Source: a virus
Direction: 5' to 3' (one strand)
Length of the DNA: 46,760 nt
IMG/VR virus record: IMGVR_UViG_3300044960_000508
Coordinates: 1-46,760 of that record
The notes beneath the pieces were generated by a model. It did not search any database and was not told the DNA's origin. It saw nothing but the letters and a program-made list of their open reading frames with translations. Positions 8,428 through 16,813 of the stretch are shown one piece after another (within the stretch, counting starts at the first letter, position 1; each line of letters begins with the position of its first letter). The translations under genes were made by a program, and so were the position numbers.

Positions 8428-11359
8428 CCCGCGTTTCGTCGGCACGCTGTCGAGTTTTGCGGCGGCGTCCTATGACAAGCGCATCAAGCGCAATTCCGTG
8501 ACGCTGCAAGGCAACAGCGGCAGCGGATGGGTGACCCTGCCTGCGAATCAGTATCGCGTCGGGAATACCAGCGGCGAAATCGTGCAGTTGGATAACGATG
8601 GCACGGACCTTGTGGACTGGGGTGATTATTACGCGTATCAGGACGCGGGCAATGTCGCGTTTCGCGTGACGTACACGATTCGCAATCGGACGACGGGCGC
8701 GGATACAGTGGTCACGAATGAGAACCTGACCATCACGGAAGAATCGGACTATGCCGAATACATTTCGCCGGATGGAACGGTAGACATCGAAAGCGCCTCC
8801 AACGCGTGGCTCGGTTCGGATGCGCTCGAAGAGGCGGGTGGTTGGTCGGTGGCGGACGGACGCCTCTACGCGGACAACGGCGCGATGAGTCTGGAGTCCA
8901 CGATTCCCGCGCTGCTGCTCGGCAGCGCGACCGCGTTCATGTCGGGCGTCGGCGTTTTCGAGGGCAAGGACGGCGGCGTCTACAAGTGGCGCGTGGGCGA
9001 CCCGGCAGGCAACTATGCGGCGTGGGACAATTCGACATTTACGGTCGTTGGAATCATCAACGCACTCGGCGGAACACTCGGCGGATTCAACATTGGGGCG
9101 GACTATCTGCGCGATACCGCCGATTCGTTCGGGCTCGCCTCCACCGTCACGAGCGGCGACGACGTGCGTTTCTGGGCGGGTGCCCCATTTGCAAATCGGA
9201 CAATTGCACCGCTGCAAATCTATGAGAGCGGCATGATTTTTGCCAAAGACATCATCTTGGCAAAAGGGTCACTCACCAACGCGAGCGGCGAGACAGGATA
9301 CGGGTATGCAGTGGGCGAACCAAATTTCCTGTGTCACTTTGACGGTCCGAGGCCATACGCAACGGACTATCGCGGCAGCGCGATAGGGCACAAGGGACAG
9401 GTGGACACCCGCAGCGGCGGCGTCATTTTCCGCAAGGGTATGTTCGGCAAGGCGGTGCAGATTGCGGAAGCCACGACAAACAAAGTCCTCAATCCGTCCG
9501 CCGAGACGACGGGCAATTTCGCGGCACGCGGCACGGCGACGGTCACGCGGGATACGGGAACGTATTATGTCGGCGTGACGAGTTACAAGGTCGTTTTAGC
9601 CGCGGCGAACGATGGCATAGATTTGACGCTGAGCGCATTGGCGAACGCGAATCATTACGCGTCGTTTTGGGTGACCGGTTCAGCGATTGCGACATTACAA
9701 GTCTCGGCGGACGGCACGAATTGGAACGCTATCACGCAAGAGTATTCGGAGACCATAGATGGCATTACATGGACGCACTGCATCGCGGCAATTCCGGCAG
9801 CACAGGCGAACGGTTCGACCACGCTGCGGATTCGGAATACTGCGTCATCTGGAACGTTCTACATAGACGCGGTGCAGGTCGAACAAAAATCGTATCCGAC
9901 ACCATACTGCGACGGCTCACTCGGCAACGGGCACAATTGGAGCGGCACAGCGCACGCATCGCAGTCCTCGCGCACGGCGGCGACACTGACGTATCCGTTC
10001 ACGGGCAACATGAATTTCGTGCAAGGGTCGCTGACATTCTGGGCGCGTGAGAACGCGGTGATGACCGGATTCGGGTCTGTCTTTACAGCACGCGGCGATG
10101 CAAACAATTTTATCGTCGTCAATCTGTCGGGCGGCGGCGGGTCGGGTAATCTAATTCCGTATGCGCAAGCCGTTTCTGGCGGCAGCAGCACATCAACAGT
10201 TTCGGGCACGGCAGCAATTTCGGCGGGATGGCATCATTTTGTCGTCACGTGGAAAAGTGGCGAACTGAAATTGTATGTGGACGGTGCACAGACCGGCACG
10301 ACGGCGAATTATGCTGCGCCGCTCGTCGCGCCGACCAACATCGAAATTGGGACGTTCAATGGAGTAAATCCCGCGAACACCTTGATTGACGACCTCGCCA
10401 TTCTGCCGTATGTGCTCTCGCCGAACGAAGTCAAGAGCATCTATTACAGCACTGCGCCGCTGATGGTCGGCATCTCGAATCAGGAATGGAGATTGAGCGG
10501 TGCGGGCATTGGCGACGTGTGGGGCAATGCGTATGGAATTTTTGCGCGGGATGCGAACGGCAATCCGTCGTTCGGTTTGTTCAATGCGGCAGTCAACACG
10601 AACACGTTTGGCGGGGCGAATGAGACGTTGGCGAGCGGTTCATTGATGCTTGGCAACAACAATACGGGCAAGGCGAATTTGACGTATGACGCGGCAGCAG
10701 GACAATTGAAATTTCGCGGCGGCACGACGACGCAGGCATACATTGACACGAACGGCGCGATTATGGCGGGCGGCGGCGCGATTAAGATAGATGCGAGCGC
10801 GATTGCGTCGAACAATGCGCCTATCAAGGTCGTTAATGCAACTGGCGGGGCTCCAACAACAGGATTTGTAATGACTAGCGTTGATGTTCATGCCGCTGAT
10901 TCTATTCTTGCCTACTACTATGATGGGTTGTTCGGACAAGTTGTTCTCAAATCTGCGGATGACGCAAGCAACTATTCGTATCAGTTCGGTGCAAATGGAG
11001 CATTTGGAGCAAAACACATTGTATTTGTCGGGGATTGGATTGGGCAAAAAAAGGATTTGTCACTCGGCCCGTCTGGAACGCGTTTTGACGATGTTGACGC
11101 GACAAATACGAGTCTTCTCCGCATTACGGGACCGACGGGCAATTATGCTATCAGCGGATTTACAGGTGGAAATGACGGAAAGATTCTGGAAGTTTGGAAT
11201 CTTGCGGCTGTCAATATGACCATTAACAACCAAGACACCAACTCGACCACCACGAACCGCATCATCACGTGGACAGGCGGAAACGTGCTGTGTCCGAATT
11301 ATGCGCGGTTGCGATACGATTCGACCACGTCGCGTTGGCGTCTGATGGGGAGCGGATAA
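8420..11359 (+). CDS. Large tail fibre/adhesin with nested carbohydrate-binding and LamG-like domains
   Basis: At 979 residues this is the largest protein in the window. The ATG at 8420 overlaps the stop of the previous gene and is preferred over an upstream in-frame start at 8372. A LamG-like segment begins near residue 300 (LCHFDG, then GKAVQIAE), is interrupted by a galactose-binding-like beta domain (about 355-495), and resumes at about 525-675 (GSLTFWARE, WHHFVVTWKSGELKLYVDG). The C-terminal 100 residues are Thr/Asn-rich. Such architecture suggests binding to host surface glycans. Confidence 0.7.
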   Translation: MADPRFVGTLSSFAAASYDKRIKRNSVTLQGNSGSGWVTLPANQYRVGNTSGEIVQLDNDGTDLVDWGDYYAYQDAGNVAFRVTYTIRNRTTGADTVVTNENLTITEESDYAEYISPDGTVDIESASNAWLGSDALEEAGGWSVADGRLYADNGAMSLESTIPALLLGSATAFMSGVGVFEGKDGGVYKWRVGDPAGNYAAWDNSTFTVVGIINALGGTLGGFNIGADYLRDTADSFGLASTVTSGDDVRFWAGAPFANRTIAPLQIYESGMIFAKDIILAKGSLTNASGETGYGYAVGEPNFLCHFDGPRPYATDYRGSAIGHKGQVDTRSGGVIFRKGMFGKAVQIAEATTNKVLNPSAETTGNFAARGTATVTRDTGTYYVGVTSYKVVLAAANDGIDLTLSALANANHYASFWVTGSAIATLQVSADGTNWNAITQEYSETIDGITWTHCIAAIPAAQANGSTTLRIRNTASSGTFYIDAVQVEQKSYPTPYCDGSLGNGHNWSGTAHASQSSRTAATLTYPFTGNMNFVQGSLTFWARENAVMTGFGSVFTARGDANNFIVVNLSGGGGSGNLIPYAQAVSGGSSTSTVSGTAAISAGWHHFVVTWKSGELKLYVDGAQTGTTANYAAPLVAPTNIEIGTFNGVNPANTLIDDLAILPYVLSPNEVKSIYYSTAPLMVGISNQEWRLSGAGIGDVWGNAYGIFARDANGNPSFGLFNAAVNTNTFGGANETLASGSLMLGNNNTGKANLTYDAAAGQLKFRGGTTTQAYIDTNGAIMAGGGAIKIDASAIASNNAPIKVVNATGGAPTTGFVMTSVDVHAADSILAYYYDGLFGQVVLKSADDASNYSYQFGANGAFGAKHIVFVGDWIGQKKDLSLGPSGTRFDDVDATNTSLLRITGPTGNYAISGFTGGNDGKILEVWNLAAVNMTINNQDTNSTTTNRIITWTGGNVLCPNYARLRYDSTTSRWRLMGSG

Positions 11360-11360
11360 G

Positions 11361-11819
11361 ATGCTTACACTTTTGCTGTTATTGGGCTTGCTGCTCAACG
11401 GCGATTTTTCACAAGGGCTCGCGTATTGGAACGCGGACGTGGGCTGGAGCGCACAGAATGGAATGGCGGTGCTGAAACTAGACAATCGCAACAGCACAGA
11501 AACGCAAGGGGCAGTGATGTGTTCGGACGCCTACTTATTGAATGGGCAAAAAACACTTTCGGGCGCGGCGGATGTGTTCACGCAGAATCGCAAGGGTTAT
11601 TTGTTCGTGGGAGTGCGCTGGTATGACGGCAGGGGCAATCGCTTGTGGGACGAAAATTGGGCGAGCAATGAGGGCAAGACGCTGCAAGTGTGGGAGCGAT
11701 TGAGTTTTCGCACGCATGTTCCAAGAGCGGCAAAACGCGTCTCGTTCTGTTTTTTCGCTGGCGGATATGAAGGCGGAATCTATCGTGCGCGTGTGGACAA
11801 TGCGAAGTTGGAGCGATGA
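11361..11819 (+). CDS. Small carbohydrate-binding-like tail protein
   Basis: The 152-residue product begins with a hydrophobic run (LTLLLLLGLLL) followed by NGDFSQGLAYW, a typical opening of CBM4/9-like galactose-binding folds. It ends with an aromatic beta segment. The hydrophobic start could be a signal peptide or the first strand of the fold. It is placed directly after the large fibre gene, one base past its stop, and is probably another surface-binding module. Confidence 0.55.
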   Translation: MLTLLLLLGLLLNGDFSQGLAYWNADVGWSAQNGMAVLKLDNRNSTETQGAVMCSDAYLLNGQKTLSGAADVFTQNRKGYLFVGVRWYDGRGNRLWDENWASNEGKTLQVWERLSFRTHVPRAAKRVSFCFFAGGYEGGIYRARVDNAKLER

Positions 11820-11825
11820 GCAAAT

Positions 11826-12674
11826 ATGAATTATCTCGTAGAAACAGAATGGGGAGTTGGAGAACCGGGCAACGGAGACCGCGCAACGTGGCAATGTCCG
11901 CCAACCTGTCGACAAAACGGAGTAGATTATTCTGGACAAGACCCGCGCGTCCAATTCCCGCGCGGACTCTTGACGCATGTCAAGGCGGGACGACCGGACG
12001 AAACGACGTTTCATCAAGGCGCCATCTTTGAGCCCGAGCGGGTCGCGGTAGTCTCACGCGAAACGCACGCCGGCATTACTAAGAACGTGTTACGCTTGGC
12101 GGGCGGAGACCTGCACGCGAAATCGCAGGCGATGGTTGTTAAAAAGTTTATCGCACCGGTTGCGTGGAAACAGGGTCAACGCATTTTTCTCAAAACATGG
12201 TTCATGCCAACATCAGAAAATTTTCCGAATGTGGATATCGCGCGGGAACACCTATTCGCTAACATCGAACTGCGCGGCGAACGCAGCGTGCAGGCGAAAT
12301 TTGGCGCAAATCAGGCGTTTGGAGTGTATTTTCGCGGCGACAACATTTTCATTATGTATTGGTCTGAGACTACCGAGCCCGCGACAACTCGAACGATGAT
12401 ACGCACAGATTTTGGAAAAGGCGTCACGTTGAATAAATGGCATAAATTATCTATGCAATTGATTGGAACCGAAATCCCTGATGAATGGTCGGCGCAATTT
12501 ACAGTGCGGTTGGATGGACAGGACATTGTGCGATGGGTGTCAGAATGGAACATCAAAAAAATGTCGCAAATCACCATCGTCGCGCTCGGCGATGAGCGTC
12601 CTAACAATTTTGATGGTGGGACATTCTATTGGGAACCACTGCGAATTTGGACAAATGATATAGACGAACAATGA
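11826..12674 (+). CDS. Jelly-roll-like tail protein, possible glycan-binding or lyase-like
   Basis: The 282-residue product is beta-rich with many aromatic residues (FKTWF-like and YFRGDNIFIMYW segments), resembling concanavalin-type beta sandwiches used by polysaccharide lyases and glycan-binding proteins. I cannot identify catalytic residues. It sits in the adhesin cluster, and its stop overlaps the next start by four bases. Confidence 0.45.
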   Translation: MNYLVETEWGVGEPGNGDRATWQCPPTCRQNGVDYSGQDPRVQFPRGLLTHVKAGRPDETTFHQGAIFEPERVAVVSRETHAGITKNVLRLAGGDLHAKSQAMVVKKFIAPVAWKQGQRIFLKTWFMPTSENFPNVDIAREHLFANIELRGERSVQAKFGANQAFGVYFRGDNIFIMYWSETTEPATTRTMIRTDFGKGVTLNKWHKLSMQLIGTEIPDEWSAQFTVRLDGQDIVRWVSEWNIKKMSQITIVALGDERPNNFDGGTFYWEPLRIWTNDIDEQ

Positions 12675-12970
12675 GCAAAAAAAGAATGCAACATACAGCC
12701 CCCACGCGCACGGCGGTGACGCCGGACGAACCACCGCGCCGCGCGTTTTCGCTTGTAATTACATTTGACCCATCCCGCCCGCAAACGGCAACTATGAACG
12801 TGATGCCAGTAGGCGGAGATGGCAACGGCACACACATTGACGATGTGGTGACGGCATTGCGGATGGGCTACGAACAAGCGCTGTTGCAGAAAGGCGCATG
12901 GCTGCCGCAACAGCAGATAGCCGCGCCGCGCACACCGAATAATGACAAAGAGAAAAGCGTGATAGCGTAA
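12671..12970 (+). CDS. Hypothetical protein, 99 residues
   Basis: The start overlaps the previous stop (ATGA). The protein has a basic N-terminus, a short beta segment (FSLVITFDP) and a polar tail. I do not recognise the family. Its location among tail genes suggests a structural or assembly role, by inference only. Confidence 0.5.
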   Translation: MSKKRMQHTAPTRTAVTPDEPPRRAFSLVITFDPSRPQTATMNVMPVGGDGNGTHIDDVVTALRMGYEQALLQKGAWLPQQQIAAPRTPNNDKEKSVIA

Positions 12971-13002
12971 GGTCAATGAATAATCGTCAGGTCAATGAAT
13001 AA
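12970..13002. repeat. 14-bp tandem direct repeat (AGGTCAATGAATAA)
   Basis: Identical copies lie at 12970-12983 and 12989-13002, separated by five bases. The second copy runs into the AAGGAG ribosome-binding site of the next gene. Confidence 0.9.
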
Positions 13003-13011
13003 GGAGAATAT

Positions 13012-13839
13012 ATGACAGCATTTGTTCCGACACAACTTGGGGTTTTACTGCCAAGCGACATTAACGACTTGGCAGCGGCGGGATTCGCGAATGGAGATTT
13101 TGCGAAACGTGTGGGTGGCGTGTGGGCAGGCGCGCAGGTAGTAGAAAATTCATATTACGCGCCGATGCCGGCGTTTTCATTAGCGTCATTTCCGTTTACT
13201 GTCTGTGGTTCGGGTGACAATATAATCACACCAACGATTCCAGTCGGGTATAAAGCATTGATACCCGCTGGAATGGCTGGAGTTAGCAACCCAACGTCAT
13301 CCAATATTACAATGTCCTATTTTCTACGTCGTTCAAGCACAAACTATTTCATTGGGACAATTTCGTTGTCGAATAGTACGTTTCGCGCTCCGCCTGTAGT
13401 TCTCGAACCTGGGGACGGTCTGGTTGTCAATGGTTCTGCGCCCGGGTTGGTGGTTTCTGGAATATATTTTTTGGTTCCCGATACCAGCAACCTGAAGATT
13501 AGTTTGACCTTTTTGAACAGCGGCGACAATACACTCTATACGTGCCCAACTGGGAAACAGGCAATTCTGTGGGGTGCACTCCCAATTGGCGTAGGTTCGT
13601 TTTTTTCACAGGTTTACAATAGCAGTGGCGGAACGCTTACGGTAAAGTGGCATCACGTTCCATCTGGTGGTGCAGCGGATGGAACGAACATTTTTGCATA
13701 TCAAACCATCAACGCTAACGTAGTTGGACAGCCTACTGTACCTGGACAACTATTTACGGCTGGCGAGTCATTTGTTATCAACATGAACAATGTGGGGCCA
13801 TGTTGGACGCCCACCGTAATTTATGAATTTGATGCCTAA
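13012..13839 (+). CDS. Putative structural tail protein, 275 residues
   Basis: The ATG has an AAGGAG site seven bases upstream. The product is beta-rich, low in charge and rich in Ser, Asn and Gly, as in phage baseplate or decoration proteins. I do not recognise a family. Its TAATG end overlaps the start of the next gene. Base composition is slightly more AT-rich than the flanking tail genes. Confidence 0.55.
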   Translation: MTAFVPTQLGVLLPSDINDLAAAGFANGDFAKRVGGVWAGAQVVENSYYAPMPAFSLASFPFTVCGSGDNIITPTIPVGYKALIPAGMAGVSNPTSSNITMSYFLRRSSTNYFIGTISLSNSTFRAPPVVLEPGDGLVVNGSAPGLVVSGIYFLVPDTSNLKISLTFLNSGDNTLYTCPTGKQAILWGALPIGVGSFFSQVYNSSGGTLTVKWHHVPSGGAADGTNIFAYQTINANVVGQPTVPGQLFTAGESFVINMNNVGPCWTPTVIYEFDA

Positions 13840-14597
13840 TGTCTCAGTCTATTTCAATCGTCATTGCGCTTGGCGCAAATCACGCGGGGTTGTCAGATTT
13901 ACGCGCGCAACTCATTGATACGAGTGGCGCAAACGTCGGCAGCGCGGTGTCAACGGGTTTTGTCGTGCTGGGTGACGCCGCGAATGGGAATTATGGTTGG
14001 ACGGGCAACGTGGCGGATAATTTTCAGGGATTTGTGAATGTCTATTCGCTTGCCGACCCGACAATTGCCGCGTGTGTTGTGGTCAACCAAATTACGACTA
14101 TCAGCGATGCGGATATGACAACCATCGCTGAACGCGCGTGGGATAACGCGTACGCGCCGGTTCGCACGCTCACACAATCCGCTGCGGCGGTCGCGGCGAC
14201 GGTCGCGGGCAGTGACATCACGATTTTGCGCGGCGATACGACCACTATCGCGCTGACGGGGTTGGGATCACTCACGAATCGCACAGAAATTTGGTTCACA
14301 ACCAAAAACGATTTGTCTCTCGACGACACAACCGCTGTCGTGCAGGTGAGCGAGACGGGTGGGTTGTTGTATCTGAACGGAGCAAGTGCGACCACATCTA
14401 CAGATGCTTCGTTAACGGTCTCGGATGCGAACGCGGGAAATCTCACCATCGTTCTCAAAGCCAGCGCGACGAAACGGCTGCTCGCTCCGAACACGATGAA
14501 GTATGACGTGCAAATCAGGAAAACAGATGGTACCATCACGACCCTGACACAGGGTGGCGTTGTTGTCACGCAAGACGTGACAACGCGCATCGCGTAA
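13839..14597 (+). CDS. Putative baseplate upper protein-like (BppU-like) protein
   Basis: The 252-residue product has a C-terminal half with DITILRGDTTTIALTGLG and WFTTKNDLSLDD, resembling the Ig-like N-terminal domain of lactococcal-type BppU and related phage proteins. It is Thr/Ala-rich throughout. It starts within the stop of the preceding gene (TAATG). It may share its fold with the product at 18168. Its role in the baseplate is inferred. Confidence 0.5.
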   Translation: MSQSISIVIALGANHAGLSDLRAQLIDTSGANVGSAVSTGFVVLGDAANGNYGWTGNVADNFQGFVNVYSLADPTIAACVVVNQITTISDADMTTIAERAWDNAYAPVRTLTQSAAAVAATVAGSDITILRGDTTTIALTGLGSLTNRTEIWFTTKNDLSLDDTTAVVQVSETGGLLYLNGASATTSTDASLTVSDANAGNLTIVLKASATKRLLAPNTMKYDVQIRKTDGTITTLTQGGVVVTQDVTTRIA

Positions 14598-14724
14598 GTA
14601 AAGGTTGAGCACGGTGGACAAAGAGGGCGACATTCACATGGACGCCAGGGATTCATGGGCTTGACGATTGATGTAATCCGTCAATTGGCATGGAAGTAAG
14701 CCAAAAACATACAAGGAGAAAAAC
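14598..14724. other. Intergenic stretch before the 14725 gene
   Basis: I see no gene here. A small dyad (TTGACG/CGTCAA) occurs near 14660-14685 and a good AAGGAG site sits before the next ATG. No convincing promoter is visible. Confidence 0.4.
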
Positions 14725-15126
14725 ATGAACGTGAAACTCGGCGATTTGGTCAACGGCGAAAACGCGCTGGCAGAAATGGCGCAAAACGATGTGAGCGCTC
14801 GATTGTCGTTCACACTCTCACTGGTATTGAAAGAGGTCGGCAAACATCTGGAAGCCAAACGCGCGGCGCACCAAAAGTTGCTGGAGAAATACGGCACGCC
14901 GCGTGAAGACCGACCGGGATTCTATGACATCACACCGGAGCATCGGGCAAAGTTCGAGAAAGAGTTCAAAGAATTGCTCGATACAGAAGTGACGTTGAGC
15001 GGCATCGGAAAGATTCCGGTGTCGGCGCTGGAGGCGGAGGGTCTGAAATTCACGGCGCACGAACTGTTGACGCTGGCATGGCTGCTGAAAGAAGATGTGC
15101 AGCCAATTTTTGAGGAAGAATCATGA
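14725..15126 (+). CDS. Hypothetical phage protein, helical (DUF1617-like)
   Basis: The 133-residue product is acidic and helical, starting MNVKLGDLVNGENALAEM, which resembles small phage proteins of the DUF1617 type. AAGGAG precedes the ATG. Its end overlaps the next start (ATGATG at 15123), so it is coupled with the glycoside hydrolase-like gene. Function is unknown. Confidence 0.55.
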   Translation: MNVKLGDLVNGENALAEMAQNDVSARLSFTLSLVLKEVGKHLEAKRAAHQKLLEKYGTPREDRPGFYDITPEHRAKFEKEFKELLDTEVTLSGIGKIPVSALEAEGLKFTAHELLTLAWLLKEDVQPIFEEES

Positions 15127-15917
15127 TGCGACTTGGCGCATGTGTAGGCACGGTCACGCCGGAATTGGCGAACTTGAATCTCGACTGGGCATTCGGCGTG
15201 TATGCGAATGCGATGGCGGATGAGTTCAAGAATCAGCCGTTTGAGTTTGTGCCGCTCACGTTCGAGAATGAGCCGAACGTCGAATGGACGAAATTCGTCA
15301 CATGGTCGAACTACGGCGGCTATTGGCTCATCGGCAACGAGCCGCATACGGCATGGGACAACAACAGACCTGTCGCGGATGTGGCACAGGTGTTCATGCG
15401 CCAAATGGAATACATTCGTGGATTCGACCCGTCCGCCAAGTTCATCGTAACGTGCAGCACACAAGGGCAAGTTCCTTACAACCGCCACAGCGACCAGAAT
15501 TTCATCGGCGGCGTGTGGAACACATTTACTCCAAAGTTCCGACGTTGGACGCGTGGATTTCACATGCATATTTATCCGCGTTGGATTAGCGATGACGACA
15601 ACATTCGCTGGGACTATCGGTATTTCACGCGTTACGTGCGCGGACTGCGGCGGTGGATGGACGAACAGCAGATTTTGGCGCGAGAAATTTGGATTTCGGA
15701 ATTTGGATTCGAGCGTGAGTTCGCGGGAGATGCGCGCGGCGTGAATTACGTGCGTGATGTATTAAACAGTCGGTATCTGGGTTGGTATGTTGACCGCCTC
15801 GCGTTCTATGTGGCGACGGAGCGCGATGGCAGCGGCGGCAGCAACGGCTATTTACCATTGCTCGACGCGAACGGAAATCTAACGGACTTGGGACGAGTAT
15901 GGAAACGGACAAAGTGA
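15123..15917 (+). CDS. Clan A-type glycoside hydrolase-like protein
   Basis: The 264-residue product looks like a TIM-barrel glycosidase. YWLIGNEPH puts an acid/base glutamate at E73 and IWISEFGFE puts a nucleophile glutamate at E193, with the spacing expected for strands 4 and 7 of clan GH-A. FHMHIYPRW supplies the typical aromatic His strand between them. No signal peptide is visible. It could be a tail-associated glycan depolymerase or the lysis enzyme. No other endolysin is recognisable in the genome. It overlaps both neighbouring genes. Confidence 0.65.
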   Translation: MMRLGACVGTVTPELANLNLDWAFGVYANAMADEFKNQPFEFVPLTFENEPNVEWTKFVTWSNYGGYWLIGNEPHTAWDNNRPVADVAQVFMRQMEYIRGFDPSAKFIVTCSTQGQVPYNRHSDQNFIGGVWNTFTPKFRRWTRGFHMHIYPRWISDDDNIRWDYRYFTRYVRGLRRWMDEQQILAREIWISEFGFEREFAGDARGVNYVRDVLNSRYLGWYVDRLAFYVATERDGSGGSNGYLPLLDANGNLTDLGRVWKRTK

Positions 15918-16102
15918 ATTATTCCATCGAGGATGAGAATCACGCGCACTGTGAGCATGACGGCGGCTATTGGAAGGCGTGTGGAATGCGGATTTGCGTG
16001 GAGTGCGGCGCAGTGCTTGGATATGAATCACTGGAAACGGGCACAGACAGTAGCGTGATTTATTTTGATTTCACAGAGGCGCAGAGAGAACATGAAATTT
16101 GA
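15899..16102 (+). CDS. Small zinc-ribbon-like protein, 67 residues
   Basis: The start lies 19 bases inside the glycosidase gene. The product has HCEHDGGYWKACG followed by CVECGAVLG, giving Cys/His pairs that could bind one zinc ion. Such small proteins are common in phage lysis and tail regions. Specific function is unknown. Confidence 0.55.
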   Translation: METDKVNYSIEDENHAHCEHDGGYWKACGMRICVECGAVLGYESLETGTDSSVIYFDFTEAQREHEI

Positions 16103-16196
16103 AAAATTGGTTATTCTGCTGCTGGCGCTGATGACTGTTATCCTGAGCATCATTATCGTTTTGCTCTACATTCTATTTTTCCGGGGTGCGGCATGA
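16092..16196 (+). CDS. 34-residue single-span membrane protein
   Basis: The ATG at 16092 follows GCAGAGAGAA and overlaps the end of the preceding gene. After MKFEK the protein is one long hydrophobic helix (about residues 6-30) ending in FFRGAA. Its stop overlaps the next ATG (ATGA). It could be a holin partner, antiholin or exclusion peptide. Context suggests a lysis role together with the next gene, but this is inference. Confidence 0.55.
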   Translation: MKFEKLVILLLALMTVILSIIIVLLYILFFRGAA

Positions 16197-16519
16197 ACTT
16201 GTTGGACGAGCACAGCATGGCAGTCGTCGAGAGAGTCGTCAACAATGCAGTCAAAAGAGCAATTCAAGAGCAAATGCAAGTCTACAGCAATGCCTACGCG
16301 GAACTCCGAAACCAGACGATGGGGTTTGGGCCGCGGTTGGCGCGTCTTGACCGCGCGGTGTTCGGAGAAGGAACGAATGACGACGACGGCGGTATGATGA
16401 CAGACATTCGTTTGATGAAACAAAAACTGAACGGGCTGGTTCTGTTGTTGTATGTCGTCCTGCTGATTCAGGTGGTGGAATTGTTAGCCATCGTCGTGCT
16501 CGCCATCATCGTGATTTAG
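16193..16519 (+). CDS. C-tail-anchored membrane protein, 108 residues (possible holin-like)
   Basis: The first 75 residues are soluble and partly coiled coil. Residues 80-108 form one hydrophobic helix running to the C-terminus. This topology resembles haemolysin XhlA-type phage proteins that work with holins. It is coupled to the upstream tiny membrane protein by ATGA and follows the glycosidase gene. Confidence 0.5.
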   Translation: MNLLDEHSMAVVERVVNNAVKRAIQEQMQVYSNAYAELRNQTMGFGPRLARLDRAVFGEGTNDDDGGMMTDIRLMKQKLNGLVLLLYVVLLIQVVELLAIVVLAIIVI

Positions 16520-16532
16520 AAAGAGTAGAACT

Positions 16533-16682
16533 ATGCCGTTAACTCCCAGCAGTGTGAAACGCGCGACAGACCAAACTGGCGACGACATCAAAACGTTTGA
16601 CGACGGCGCGGGCGAAAAAATCCAAGCCGCCGCGCTGGTGGACGAGAACGCGCAGCAGTGCCGCAGACCTATAGTTGTGTAA
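16533..16682 (+). pseudogene. N-terminal remnant of a tail protein (49 residues)
   Basis: From the ATG at 16533 the frame encodes PLTPSSVKRATDQTGDDIK and a short acidic helix, the type of start seen in phage structural proteins. It ends at 16682 after a few residues (CRRPIVV) that do not fit. The true continuation appears to be lost, because a different frame carries a recognisable protein end from about 16660. Confidence 0.45.
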
Positions 16683-16813
16683 ACAGCAACGTGACGGGTG
16701 CGCCGTCCGGCACGGGCAACATTACCGCTGACCCGAAACTCATTGCCCCTGTAAACAACGATTTTCATTTGGCGCAAGATTCGCCGTGTCGTGGTAAGGG
16801 CATTTGGATATGA
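16658..16813 (+). pseudogene. C-terminal remnant of a right-handed beta-helix protein
   Basis: This frame reads CVNSNVTGAPSGTGNITADP, then NNDFHLAQDSPCRGKG, the classical last coils of pectate-lyase-type beta-helix proteins. It has no start codon of its own and ends at a TGA (16811) that overlaps the ATG of the next gene. It looks like the end of a gene whose middle was deleted and whose start is the remnant at 16533. Confidence 0.55.
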
